DNA of 39,280 bases from Paludibacter jiangxiensis (GTDB lineage Bacteria > Bacteroidota > Bacteroidia > Bacteroidales > Paludibacteraceae): positions 1 through 39,280 of the forward strand of contig CAMDGD010000014.1 of NCBI GenBank assembly GCA_945897785.1. Direction: 5' to 3'. Each line of letters starts with the position of its first letter. Positions within the stretch are counted from its first letter, which is position 1. The position numbers and the translations under genes are program-made. The notes below the pieces were generated by a model, which searched no databases, was not told the origin of the DNA, and worked only from the letters and a program-made list of their open reading frames with translations. Positions 10,497-17,609 of the stretch are shown piece after piece.

Positions 10497-10517
10497 CTGC
10501 CAAAACGGGGCTGGCAG
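10497..10517. promoter_or_regulatory. Perfect palindrome upstream of grpE-dnaJ
   Basis: CTGCCA (10497-10502) and TGGCAG (10512-10517) form a perfect inverted repeat around a 9-base centre, 49 bases before the grpE ATG. The position suggests an operator for the chaperone genes. It does not match the CIRCE element (TTAGCACTC-N9-GAGTGCTAA), although the spacer length is the same. No clear TAnnTTTG box is seen in this interval, so the promoter itself remains undefined. Confidence 0.4.
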
Positions 10518-10565
10518 AGAAATTGTAAACCAGTGGACTGAAACAATTAATTAGATAGTTGCATC

Positions 10566-11120
10566 ATGACTAAGAAGAAACAACCTACAGAAAAACCAAA
10601 AGTTAAGGCCACTGAGCCTATAGAAACCAATGCAACTGATGATGTTGTACTTGATGAGCAGACACAAGAGATTCCAACTGAAGACATCAATCAGAAATAC
10701 GATGCATTAAATGATTCTCATCTTCGCTTAATGGCAGAGTTTGATAATTACCGTAAAAGAACCATGCGCGAAAAGGCCGATTTGCTTAAATCAGCCGGAG
10801 AAGGCGTTTTGCAAAATATGTTACCTTTGGTAGATGATTTTGAAAGAGGAATAAAAGTGATGGATGAGGCTACGGATATTAACGCCGTACGGGAGGGGAT
10901 TGTATTGATTTACGATAAATTTATAAAGTTCTTGCAACAACAGGGCGTAAAACCGGTAGATGCGTTGGAAAAAGAATTTGATACCGAATTTCACGAAGCT
11001 ATTACTACCATTCCGGCTCCTTCTGAAGCGCTTAAAGGAAAAGTAATAGACTGTTTGCAAACGGGTTATATGCTTAATGATAAAGTAATTCGGTATTCAA
11101 AGGTAGTTGTTGGTGAGTAA
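10566..11120 (+). CDS. grpE: Nucleotide exchange factor GrpE
   Basis: GrpE releases ADP from DnaK and so resets the Hsp70 folding cycle in the cytoplasm. The 184-residue protein has a charged, disordered N-terminus (about 1-40), a long helical region that dimerises as a coiled coil (about 41-90), and a C-terminal beta domain. The family signature is visible as LRLMAEFDNYRKRTMRE (about 53-69), with LPLVDDFERGI following. The C-terminus GYMLNDKVIRYSKVVVGE is typical. dnaJ follows 166 bases downstream in the same direction, the usual chaperone pairing; dnaK is not in the window. The palindrome upstream may mediate stress control. Confidence 0.96.
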   Translation: MTKKKQPTEKPKVKATEPIETNATDDVVLDEQTQEIPTEDINQKYDALNDSHLRLMAEFDNYRKRTMREKADLLKSAGEGVLQNMLPLVDDFERGIKVMDEATDINAVREGIVLIYDKFIKFLQQQGVKPVDALEKEFDTEFHEAITTIPAPSEALKGKVIDCLQTGYMLNDKVIRYSKVVVGE

Positions 11121-11286
11121 TTTTTACCATAATTTACATGTTGGCGTTTGGGCCAAGTTCATGGAATAGAAAGAAACTGTTTTTAGCACATTTTTTAATT
11201 AAAAGATAAAATGGTTTTTGTCACATCCTTCATTCATGCTGGGTTAAATAGATAAATGATAATAGATAAATAGTAAATTACAGCCT

Positions 11287-12441
11287 GTGTCAAAAAGAGA
11301 TTATTACGAAGTGCTCGGCATTTCTAAAGATGCTTCGGAAGAAGAAATAAAAAAAGCGTACCGTAAAAAAGCAATTGAATTTCATCCGGATAAAAATCCG
11401 GGAGATAAGGCTGCTGAGGATAAATTTAAGGAGGCTGCTGAGGCATACGAGGTATTAAGTAATCCTCAAAAAAGACAGCGATACGATCAATTTGGTCATG
11501 CCGGAATGGGTAATGGCGGGGGCAATGGTGGAGCACAGTGGAGTGGCAGTATGGAAGATATTTTTGCTCATTTTGGAGATATCTTTGGTGGCCATTTTGG
11601 CGGTGGGTTTAGTGGATTTGGTGGTGGTGGCCGTAGTAGCGGTAGAAGCGTGAACAGAGGTTCTGATTTGCGGGTTAAAGTTACCCTTTCGTTAAAAGAT
11701 GTAGCTAACGGTGTGGAGAAAAAGCTTAAAGTAAAAAAATATGTTACTTGCTCGCATTGTAAAGGTTCAGGTGCTGCCGATGCCAATAGTATCTCTACTT
11801 GTAATACTTGTAAGGGGTCGGGTAGGGTAACGCGCGTTCAACAAACCATACTTGGTGCCATGCAGACCCAAAGTACTTGTCCAAGTTGTGGTGGTGACGG
11901 TAAAACAATAAGCAATAAATGTACGCATTGCGCTGGCGAAGGTGTTGTGCGCGACGAAGAAATAATTTCGGTAAATATTCCTGCCGGCGTTATGGAAGGT
12001 ATGCAGTTATCTGTAAGTGGGAAAGGAAATGCCGCTCGAAGAGGTGGTGTAGCAGGCGACTTATTGGTAGTTATTGAAGAAGAACCACATCCTGAATTGA
12101 TTCGCGACGAAAACGACTTAATATTTAATTTGTTGTTGGATGTGCCTACGGCAGTGCTTGGTGGGTCTATAGAAGTGCCTACTATTGAAGGAAAAGTAAA
12201 AGTAAAGATTGACCCGGGTACGCAGCCATCTAAAGTACTTCGTTTGCGGGGTAAAGGGTTGCCAAGTGTAAATAGATACGGCACCGGAGATTTGTTGGTG
12301 AACATAGGTATTTATATTCCTGAAAACTTAAGCAAAGAGGAAAAAAAGTTGATTGAAAAATTGCAAGAATCGCCTAATATTAAACCTACTAGTTCTGCAA
12401 CAAAAGACTTTTTTAAACGGGTTAAGCATATGTTTGAATAG
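11287..12441 (+). CDS. dnaJ: Chaperone protein DnaJ (Hsp40)
   Basis: DnaJ delivers unfolded clients to DnaK and stimulates its ATPase. The 384-residue protein has the full class I layout: a J domain (about 4-70) with the HPD tripeptide in EFHPDKNPG; a Gly/Phe-rich linker (about 75-125); and four zinc-finger repeats [24 protein letters not shown] and CTHCAGEG (about 158-220). The client-binding beta domains and dimerisation tail follow. The start codon is GTG at 11287; it gives the expected [12 protein letters not shown]-terminus and no ATG is better placed. The 166-base gap after grpE holds a short inverted repeat (TTGGC 11141-11145, GCCAA 11152-11156) but no obvious promoter. Confidence 0.97.
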   Translation: MSKRDYYEVLGISKDASEEEIKKAYRKKAIEFHPDKNPGDKAAEDKFKEAAEAYEVLSNPQKRQRYDQFGHAGMGNGGGNGGAQWSGSMEDIFAHFGDIFGGHFGGGFSGFGGGGRSSGRSVNRGSDLRVKVTLSLKDVANGVEKKLKVKKYVTCSHCKGSGAADANSISTCNTCKGSGRVTRVQQTILGAMQTQSTCPSCGGDGKTISNKCTHCAGEGVVRDEEIISVNIPAGVMEGMQLSVSGKGNAARRGGVAGDLLVVIEEEPHPELIRDENDLIFNLLLDVPTAVLGGSIEVPTIEGKVKVKIDPGTQPSKVLRLRGKGLPSVNRYGTGDLLVNIGIYIPENLSKEEKKLIEKLQESPNIKPTSSATKDFFKRVKHMFE

Positions 12442-12456
12442 ATAGCCAAGAGTCAA

Positions 12457-12527
12457 GTCAAAAGAACAAAGAGTAAAGAAGGGGTTTGCGTTTTAATCTG
12501 TGTTAATCTGTGCAATCTGTGGTTAAT
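12457..12527 (+). repeat. Dispersed intergenic repeat, copy A (two modules)
   Basis: Module 1 (12457-12497) is a purine-rich stretch ending GGGGTTTGCGTTTTAA. It recurs in inverted orientation at 22051-22095. Module 2 (12495-12524) contains three near-copies of ATCTGTG at 9-10 base intervals and recurs inverted at 15042-15071 with 25 of 30 identical positions. It lies between dnaJ and the cvfB-like gene and encodes nothing visible. Similar short intergenic remnants are common in Bacteroidota genomes (from memory). Confidence 0.7.
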
Positions 12528-12583
12528 TTAGAGTAAGACAAAAGAAAAAAGACAATACAATTCAATTGCCAATTAATTTATTT

Positions 12584-12603
12584 AGCTTCGCTGAAGGCTT
12601 TTT
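12584..12603 (+). terminator. Weak terminator-like hairpin after dnaJ
   Basis: AGCTTC (12584-12589) can pair with GAAGGCT (12593-12599) with one bulged G, followed by a T run ending at 12603. It is about 140 bases after the dnaJ stop and about 50 before the next start. The stem is short, so terminator function is only a suggestion. Confidence 0.35.
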
Positions 12604-12651
12604 GTAGTATAAATAAATACAATATTCATCGGTAAATTTACAATCAGTAAG

Positions 12652-13485
12652 ATGTTACAAATTGGAAAATACAACGACCTACACCTAACGCGCTTTTGCG
12701 ATATGGGTGCTATGTTTGATGGTGGTGAAGCAGGCGAAGTGTTAATGCCAAGGCGTTATCTTAAAGATTGGATGGAAGTGGGAAGTTTAGTGCATGTATT
12801 TGTTTATCCCGACTCCGAAGATAAACTTGTGGCTACGCGCGAAAAAGTCTATGCGCAAGTAGGCGACTATGTTTTTTTACAAGCTGAATTAGTGAATGAA
12901 GTTGGTGCGTATTTAGATTGGGGTGTTGCGCGAAAACTGTTTGTGCCAATTCGTGAACAACGGGTACGGATGCAAGAAGATGGTGTTTATTTAGTTTATA
13001 TTTTATATAACGAAAATACCAAACGGATATATGGTTCTGCAAAGTATGATCAATATATTGATAAATCTAAACCTACCTATGAGATAGGCGATGCGGTGGA
13101 AATATTAATTGCCTCGAAAACAGAGTTAGGGTTTAAAGCCATCATCAACAATCAGTATATTGGTATGTTGTATGCTAACGAGTTGTTTGATACGCTAGAA
13201 CTAGGGCATACTTGTACAGCCTATATAAAAAGAATACGCGATGATTTTAAGATCGATTTAAGCTTATCGAAAATTGGTTTTGATAAGGTAATCGACTTCT
13301 CCGAAGAGCTGCAGCAAAGGATAATTGAAAGAGGTGGTTTTATTGCTGTTACTGATAAGAGTGATGCCGAAACAATCTATGGGCTTTTTGGTGTGAGTAA
13401 AAAGACTTTTAAAAAGGCTGTTGGTGATTTATACCGCAAACGAATTATTCAAATTAGCAACGAAGGTCTTCGCATAAACGAATAG
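12652..13485 (+). CDS. cvfB: CvfB-like S1 RNA-binding protein
   Basis: CvfB/YitL proteins are cytoplasmic RNA-binding proteins with several S1-type OB-folds and a C-terminal winged helix; CvfB affects virulence gene expression in Staphylococcus, but the molecular role elsewhere is unclear. The 277-residue length fits the family. Visible are an N-terminal S1-like fold starting MLQIGKYNDL, then a second with GAYLDWGVARKLFVPIREQ (about 88-106), a third at about 150-205 (GFKAIINNQYIGMLYANEL), and a C-terminal winged helix (about 215-277) with GVSKKTFKKAVGDLYRKRII. It is convergent with the next gene, the stops being only 19 bases apart. Confidence 0.88.
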   Translation: MLQIGKYNDLHLTRFCDMGAMFDGGEAGEVLMPRRYLKDWMEVGSLVHVFVYPDSEDKLVATREKVYAQVGDYVFLQAELVNEVGAYLDWGVARKLFVPIREQRVRMQEDGVYLVYILYNENTKRIYGSAKYDQYIDKSKPTYEIGDAVEILIASKTELGFKAIINNQYIGMLYANELFDTLELGHTCTAYIKRIRDDFKIDLSLSKIGFDKVIDFSEELQQRIIERGGFIAVTDKSDAETIYGLFGVSKKTFKKAVGDLYRKRIIQISNEGLRINE

Positions 13486-13504
13486 TTGGCTGTCTTTTTC
13501 TTCA

Positions 13505-14077
13505 TTATTTCCCAAGTTTTATTGGAATAAAATTCAATGTTTGAGGGCCTTTTTTTGTTTCTGAACTTACGGAAGGGTAAAAGTACAATACTTTGAAAAC
13601 TTCTTCTTGATTGTGCATATAATGAAATAGCTTGCGGCTATAATCACCATCATGGCTAAATGATTCATTGTTGAAGAGTTTATTTAAAACACAGTTGTTT
13701 CCTTTAAAAATGCTGTATTTGGCATAAAAACAATCAGAATCCAACTCCGATTTACATAAAGGAATAAGCTGTATTTTATACATTAGGCCTTTGGTTAGGG
13801 TGAAGTTTGCAGGGGAACTTTGTTTGGTCCAGTAATACATTACTGACGAGTTTTGAGTACCCATTAGTTGTACAAAACCCAAGTGTATTAGCGAATCGGC
13901 GCCTTTTCTAAATTGCAAATTAGCACTTCCTAAAAAACTTTTGTGGTCAAGCCTAACGAGCGTATCTATCCGAATATTTTCTAGTGTTACTAATTCAAAA
14001 CGAATGGTGTCTTGGCTAAAACCGGAACAGGTAAATACGCTTAAAAAGACAAGAAGTAAGTGCTTTTTTATAGGCAT
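13505..14077 (-). CDS. Exported protein of unknown function (190 aa)
   Basis: I do not recognise this family. The protein starts with a signal peptide (MPIKKHLLLVFLSVFTCSGFSQ); the residue before the Cys does not fit a lipobox, so it is probably a soluble periplasmic or outer-surface protein. The mature part is rich in beta-strand patterns and has two further cysteine regions (CKSELDSDCF and NNCVLN), which could form disulfides. It follows the dapB-like gene by 23 bases on the same strand and may share its transcript. No membrane segment is seen after the signal peptide. The coding case rests on the signal peptide, length and position. Confidence 0.7.
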   Translation of the reverse strand: MPIKKHLLLVFLSVFTCSGFSQDTIRFELVTLENIRIDTLVRLDHKSFLGSANLQFRKGADSLIHLGFVQLMGTQNSSVMYYWTKQSSPANFTLTKGLMYKIQLIPLCKSELDSDCFYAKYSIFKGNNCVLNKLFNNESFSHDGDYSRKLFHYMHNQEEVFKVLYFYPSVSSETKKGPQTLNFIPIKLGK

Positions 14078-14100
14078 GAGTGTACTGTATTTGTATCCTT

Positions 14101-14892
14101 TTATATTTTCGTATTACACTGGTTACTATTTTTTATCTCTGCCGCAAAAAAGGGCATCAGAATATCTTCAAAGCTATACAATCCGGGTTTTTTGTCGGTT
14201 AAATTATCTGCAACAAATAACACTCCGTTTCCAAAGGCTTCTCGTGATATTGATTCGTGTATCAATCGCACCGTTTGATATGGAAAACCAAATACTACTT
14301 GGTGTTTGCCAACAATACCCCCTGCCCTAATAGAGTTGATTTCAGAGAATTTGATATCTAAAGCTTCGGCAATTCTTTTTGCCGTTCCAGAAGTCTCGGG
14401 TTTGCCTTTAAAATGCTCTTCGATAATTTCCACATCAACCCATGGGGCAATTTTTTTTAAAAATTTGGCAGCAAAAAGCAAGTAGTTTACCCCTAATGTA
14501 ATGTTTGGGCTCCAAAAAACGACGGTTTTATTTGACAGTTTCTTTAATAACTCTTTCTCGTTTTCACTGTATTCTGAAATGGCCGAAATTATTTTTATCC
14601 CTTTTTCGGCAGCTTTTTCTCCGTAGCTGTAAATGCCCGATTTTGATGAAAAGTCGATAATAATATCTACCGGATGTTGCTCCAGTAAATCTTCAATAGC
14701 CATGTGTGTTCCAGAATAAATAATGCCGGGAGAGCGTAAGCTTGATTTTATGCCTAAAAATTCAGAGACGCTTCGGTTTTCTAATCGAGCACTTCTTCTG
14801 AAAACCCATTCGAGGGAATAATCTTTGTTTTGTATAATAACATTAGCTGCCGCTCTACCTGTTTTTCCAAACCCAAATAATCCAATTCTCAT
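14101..14892 (-). CDS. dapB: Dihydrodipicolinate reductase-like protein (DapB family, divergent)
   Basis: DapB reduces the dihydrodipicolinate-derived intermediate to tetrahydrodipicolinate with NAD(P)H in lysine and diaminopimelate synthesis. The 263-residue protein has an N-terminal Rossmann motif GLFGFGKTGRAA (about 4-15) and the conserved central IIDFSSKSG (about 78-86). The catalytic segment reads EEHFKGKPETSGTA (about 160-173). Against the usual EAHHRHKVDAPSGTA it keeps the first His and the Lys, replaces the second His by Phe, and is one residue shorter before SGTA. The C-terminal ESISREAFGNGVLFVADNL also fits the fold. No other lysine gene is adjacent. I recall similar proteins in Firmicutes, so it may be a paralogue or transferred form rather than the housekeeping DapB. 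Confidence 0.75.
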   Translation of the reverse strand: MRIGLFGFGKTGRAAANVIIQNKDYSLEWVFRRSARLENRSVSEFLGIKSSLRSPGIIYSGTHMAIEDLLEQHPVDIIIDFSSKSGIYSYGEKAAEKGIKIISAISEYSENEKELLKKLSNKTVVFWSPNITLGVNYLLFAAKFLKKIAPWVDVEIIEEHFKGKPETSGTAKRIAEALDIKFSEINSIRAGGIVGKHQVVFGFPYQTVRLIHESISREAFGNGVLFVADNLTDKKPGLYSFEDILMPFFAAEIKNSNQCNTKI

Positions 14893-14948
14893 TTTATTCC
14901 TTCCGTTTTATTTAATGCTAAAAAATACCGCTGATATCTTTTGAACCT

Positions 14949-14956
14949 CAAATATA
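14949..14956 (-). promoter_or_regulatory. Putative -7 box of the dapB-like gene
   Basis: The minus strand reads TATATTTG, matching TAnnTTTG, 56 bases before the ATG. No TTG at the ideal distance is seen (the nearest is 14 bases upstream), so only the -7 element is supported. Confidence 0.4.
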
Positions 14957-15373
14957 ACAAAAAAAACGGACAATTTATTACGGCCTAATCTCGTGTTTAT
15001 TACAATAGTGTTGTTCTTTTGTCTTGATTTAAAAAAAATAAAACCACAAATTGCATAGAATGACACAGAATAAAACGGGAAGCCCAAATTAATATTTTGT
15101 TCGAACGAAACGATTTTAGTTATAGCCTCATTCAAAGTAGGGGTGTTCTTTTTCTGCTAATTTGCTCTTTACAATTATGGATAAGTCACAGAAAACTAGT
15201 TCGCCGTTTATTTTACTTACCACCTGCCCTTCAGGAAATTTTCATATCAATGTATTATTTCTTGTTCTTTTTAGTAATACTTAGACATGCTAGGGTATGC
15301 TTTTATCATTATTTTTTTAGTTTTAGATAATCGCTATTGCTTAATAAAGTGATTTCAATATTTTAAATTATTT
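14957..15373. other. Non-coding gap between crtI and dapB-like gene
   Basis: This AT-rich gap holds no convincing gene. It contains the inverted remnant of dispersed repeat module 2 at 15042-15071 (25/30 identical to the reverse complement of 12495-12524). Short open frames on both strands lack family features and partly translate the repeat. No clear terminator follows crtI, whose stop is at 15374. Confidence 0.6.
15042..15071 (-). repeat. Dispersed repeat module 2, inverted copy
   Basis: The reverse complement of this segment matches 12495-12524 at 25 of 30 positions, including GTGCAAT-like and TGTGGTT cores. It is separated from the first copy by three genes and is non-coding. Confidence 0.65.
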
Positions 15374-16882
15374 TCATTTGGTTGTAGATGCTTTTTGCAA
15401 CATTGCTTCTTTTTGTTTTTCAATTCGTTTAAAGGCTAATTCGGCACTGATAATAGCCATAGGAATACCAGCTCCCGGTATAGTAGAAGCGCCAACATAA
15501 AACACATTATTATATGTTTCGTCAAAATTTGACGGGCGAAAAGCTCCAATTTGCAACATGGTATGCGATAAGCCTAAGCCACTGCCTTGGTAAAGGTTAA
15601 ACTGACTTTGCCAATCTTCTGGGGTGTAAATGGTTTTAGAAATAATTTCTGATTGAATATTGGTGTTTATTCTTTTAGAAAAGTCGTCAATTATGCTGTC
15701 AACAATCTGGTCTTTATCGCTCCAGTCTTTTTTTACTAATAGGTTGGGCACCGGACAAACAAAAAATAAACTTTCGCAACCTTCTGGGGCACAATCTGTA
15801 TTGTGTTTTGATAGTACATTGACATAATAATAGGGTTTTTCGAGGGTGTTTGGGTCGCTTAAAATGGTATCGGCATACTGCTTGTAATTTTGTCCTAGAT
15901 AGTAATTGTGATGATCTACTTGAGGTAATTTGCAGTTCAGCCCTATGTAAAAAGTCAAGTATCCCATGGTCCAGTTCATTTTTTCCATTCGCTTCGTACT
16001 GTATTTTTTGCGGTTAAAAATACGGCTTCTAAATACAGCTGCATCAGCATTGATAACATAAGTGTCTGCTGTCCATTTGTTTCCTTGTTTGTCAATAAGG
16101 CAGGTTAATTTTTTATTTTCTTCTTTGTAAGCTACAATTTCTGTATTGTATGTAATGCTTACTTTTTCCTTAACTAGTTCATCTACAAAGCCACGAACAA
16201 TTTGGTACATGCCTCCTTCTACATTATAATATCCGTCGTGTTTAAACTCTGTATAAGATAGGAGTGTATAAATTCCCATCGTATCAAAAGGGGTACGACC
16301 AAGGAAAAAGGCTACCAACGAAATGATTTGTTGCGCTTCGTCTGAAGTAAAATAGCGGGTAACTTGCTGCCAGAAATTCCGAAATAACACAGGCAAGTGT
16401 ACCATATTGACTTGTGCTAATGTGCGCAAATATTCAGGTATAGAATCGAAGTTGTTTTTGATTACCAAATTCACCGTATCATGAAAAATATCTCCCGATT
16501 TGCTTAAGTATTTTTGTATTTTAGCTTCAAAATCGGGTTCGATATCCTTAAATTGTTCAGCTAATTTTGCCAAATCCTTATACAAGAAAAAAGTTGTTGG
16601 GCTATTGCTAAAATTAACTGAGTATAAGGGGTCTAATGCTTTATAAGTAAAAGGAAGTTTAATGTTGCATGCTTTGGCAAATGCTTCAAATTCGTACGAC
16701 ATGCTAAAGAAACTCGGACCGGTATCAAAAGTAAATCCATCTTTCTTTAGTTGGTTTAATCGGCCTCCTGCCTGTGCGTTTTTTTCGATTATTTGCACCT
16801 CATAGCCTGATTTTGCTAATCGTAATGCTGTTGCTAAACCGCCAATTCCGGCACCAACAATTAAAACTTTGTTATTTTTCAT
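15374..16882 (-). CDS. crtI: Phytoene desaturase-family carotenoid oxidoreductase
   Basis: CrtI/CrtN-family flavoproteins introduce double bonds into phytoene or related polyenes at the membrane. The 502-residue protein opens with the FAD Rossmann motif KVLIVGAGIGGLATALRLA and the family stretch GGRLNQLKKDGFTFDTGPS (about 40-58). The C-terminal FAD signature is YVGASTIPGAGIPMAII (about 465-481), closer in my memory to CrtN/CrtD-type ends than to plant-type enzymes. It is the last gene of the carotenoid operon and overlaps the preceding TPR gene by 11 bases. It is the only desaturase here, so which step or steps it performs (phytoene to lycopene, or 3,4-desaturation as in CrtD) cannot be fixed from sequence alone. 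Confidence 0.87.
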   Translation of the reverse strand: MKNNKVLIVGAGIGGLATALRLAKSGYEVQIIEKNAQAGGRLNQLKKDGFTFDTGPSFFSMSYEFEAFAKACNIKLPFTYKALDPLYSVNFSNSPTTFFLYKDLAKLAEQFKDIEPDFEAKIQKYLSKSGDIFHDTVNLVIKNNFDSIPEYLRTLAQVNMVHLPVLFRNFWQQVTRYFTSDEAQQIISLVAFFLGRTPFDTMGIYTLLSYTEFKHDGYYNVEGGMYQIVRGFVDELVKEKVSITYNTEIVAYKEENKKLTCLIDKQGNKWTADTYVINADAAVFRSRIFNRKKYSTKRMEKMNWTMGYLTFYIGLNCKLPQVDHHNYYLGQNYKQYADTILSDPNTLEKPYYYVNVLSKHNTDCAPEGCESLFFVCPVPNLLVKKDWSDKDQIVDSIIDDFSKRINTNIQSEIISKTIYTPEDWQSQFNLYQGSGLGLSHTMLQIGAFRPSNFDETYNNVFYVGASTIPGAGIPMAIISAELAFKRIEKQKEAMLQKASTTK

Positions 16883-17609
16883 TGTTTGTTTTTTTTATTA
16901 TTTCGGGATATAATGTTTCTTTTACCCAAGTAAAATTGGGGGCTATGCTGAGTATTTTTTCATAATAGCCTTTTGCTTGCTTGTATTCTTGTAAATCGCT
17001 GTGCCCTTTAGCAATAATCGTCAGTAAATTTAGGTAATTCCAATCCTTGCTCGAATTTTTATTCACTTCCATTAATACTTGTGCTTTTTTAAAGTATTTC
17101 ATGGCTTCTGTTTTAGAGCCACCAAACATTGCCGGCATGTAGTATAAGGCATTGCCGTATTGCATATATCCGTAGGGGTTATTTTTATCAAGTTGCATGG
17201 CCGATTTGGCATTGTCAATGCTTTTTGGTCCTAAGAACGGGGCTTTGTAAGGCGCTAACCCAATGCGAAAACCATAAAAAGCGGCTCTGTACGCTTTGGT
17301 GTATGAGGGGCGAAAACTGATTTCTTCAAGTAGTTCGGTGTTTTTTTCGGCAAGGGTAAGGTATTTTTCTGCTTCTTTATTTTTTTTGTTGCTGATGCAC
17401 CAAGCAATGTATCCATATTGGTAGTTAATTAACGACAGAGTATTTTCCTTGCTTTTGTTTTTTTGTATTTGCATATTGTCGATGGTTGTTTGCCACTGAC
17501 TCATTTTGTTGTTGATAAAGGCATCGTATATTAAGGCATTATAGTTTGCTTGTAGCGAAAGGCAAAGCAAAAGAAAAAAAATTAGCACAAAATAGTTCTT
17601 TCTTTCCAT
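16872..17609 (-). CDS. Exported TPR-repeat protein of the carotenoid operon
   Basis: The 245-residue protein has a signal peptide (about 1-21, FVLIFFLLLCLSLQA) and then helical repeats with TPR-like features, such as EAEKYLTLAEKNTELL (about 80-95), AMKYFKKAQVLME and the C-terminal QAKGYYEKILSIAPNF. A central stretch ALYYMPAMFGGSKTEAMKYF (about 155-174) is distinctive. No catalytic motif is visible. It starts inside the end of the glycosyltransferase gene (28-base overlap) and ends inside crtI (11-base overlap), so translation is probably coupled. A scaffold or carrier role for carotenoid modification or placement outside the inner membrane is inference from position only. Confidence 0.82.
   Translation of the reverse strand: MERKNYFVLIFFLLLCLSLQANYNALIYDAFINNKMSQWQTTIDNMQIQKNKSKENTLSLINYQYGYIAWCISNKKNKEAEKYLTLAEKNTELLEEISFRPSYTKAYRAAFYGFRIGLAPYKAPFLGPKSIDNAKSAMQLDKNNPYGYMQYGNALYYMPAMFGGSKTEAMKYFKKAQVLMEVNKNSSKDWNYLNLLTIIAKGHSDLQEYKQAKGYYEKILSIAPNFTWVKETLYPEIIKKTNNEK

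Noticed and set aside
11838-12305. 155-aa open frame antisense to dnaJ
   Set aside because: It is the shadow of the conserved zinc-finger and client-binding regions of dnaJ, with no features of its own.
14101-14892. DapB-like gene as a decaying pseudogene because of its altered active site
   Set aside because: The frame is intact and full length, the Rossmann and C-terminal motifs are kept, and the main catalytic His and Lys remain.
14908-15330. Two short open frames (75 aa minus strand, 77 aa plus strand) in the crtI-dapB gap
   Set aside because: No family features, biased low-complexity content, and overlap with a dispersed repeat remnant or with each other.
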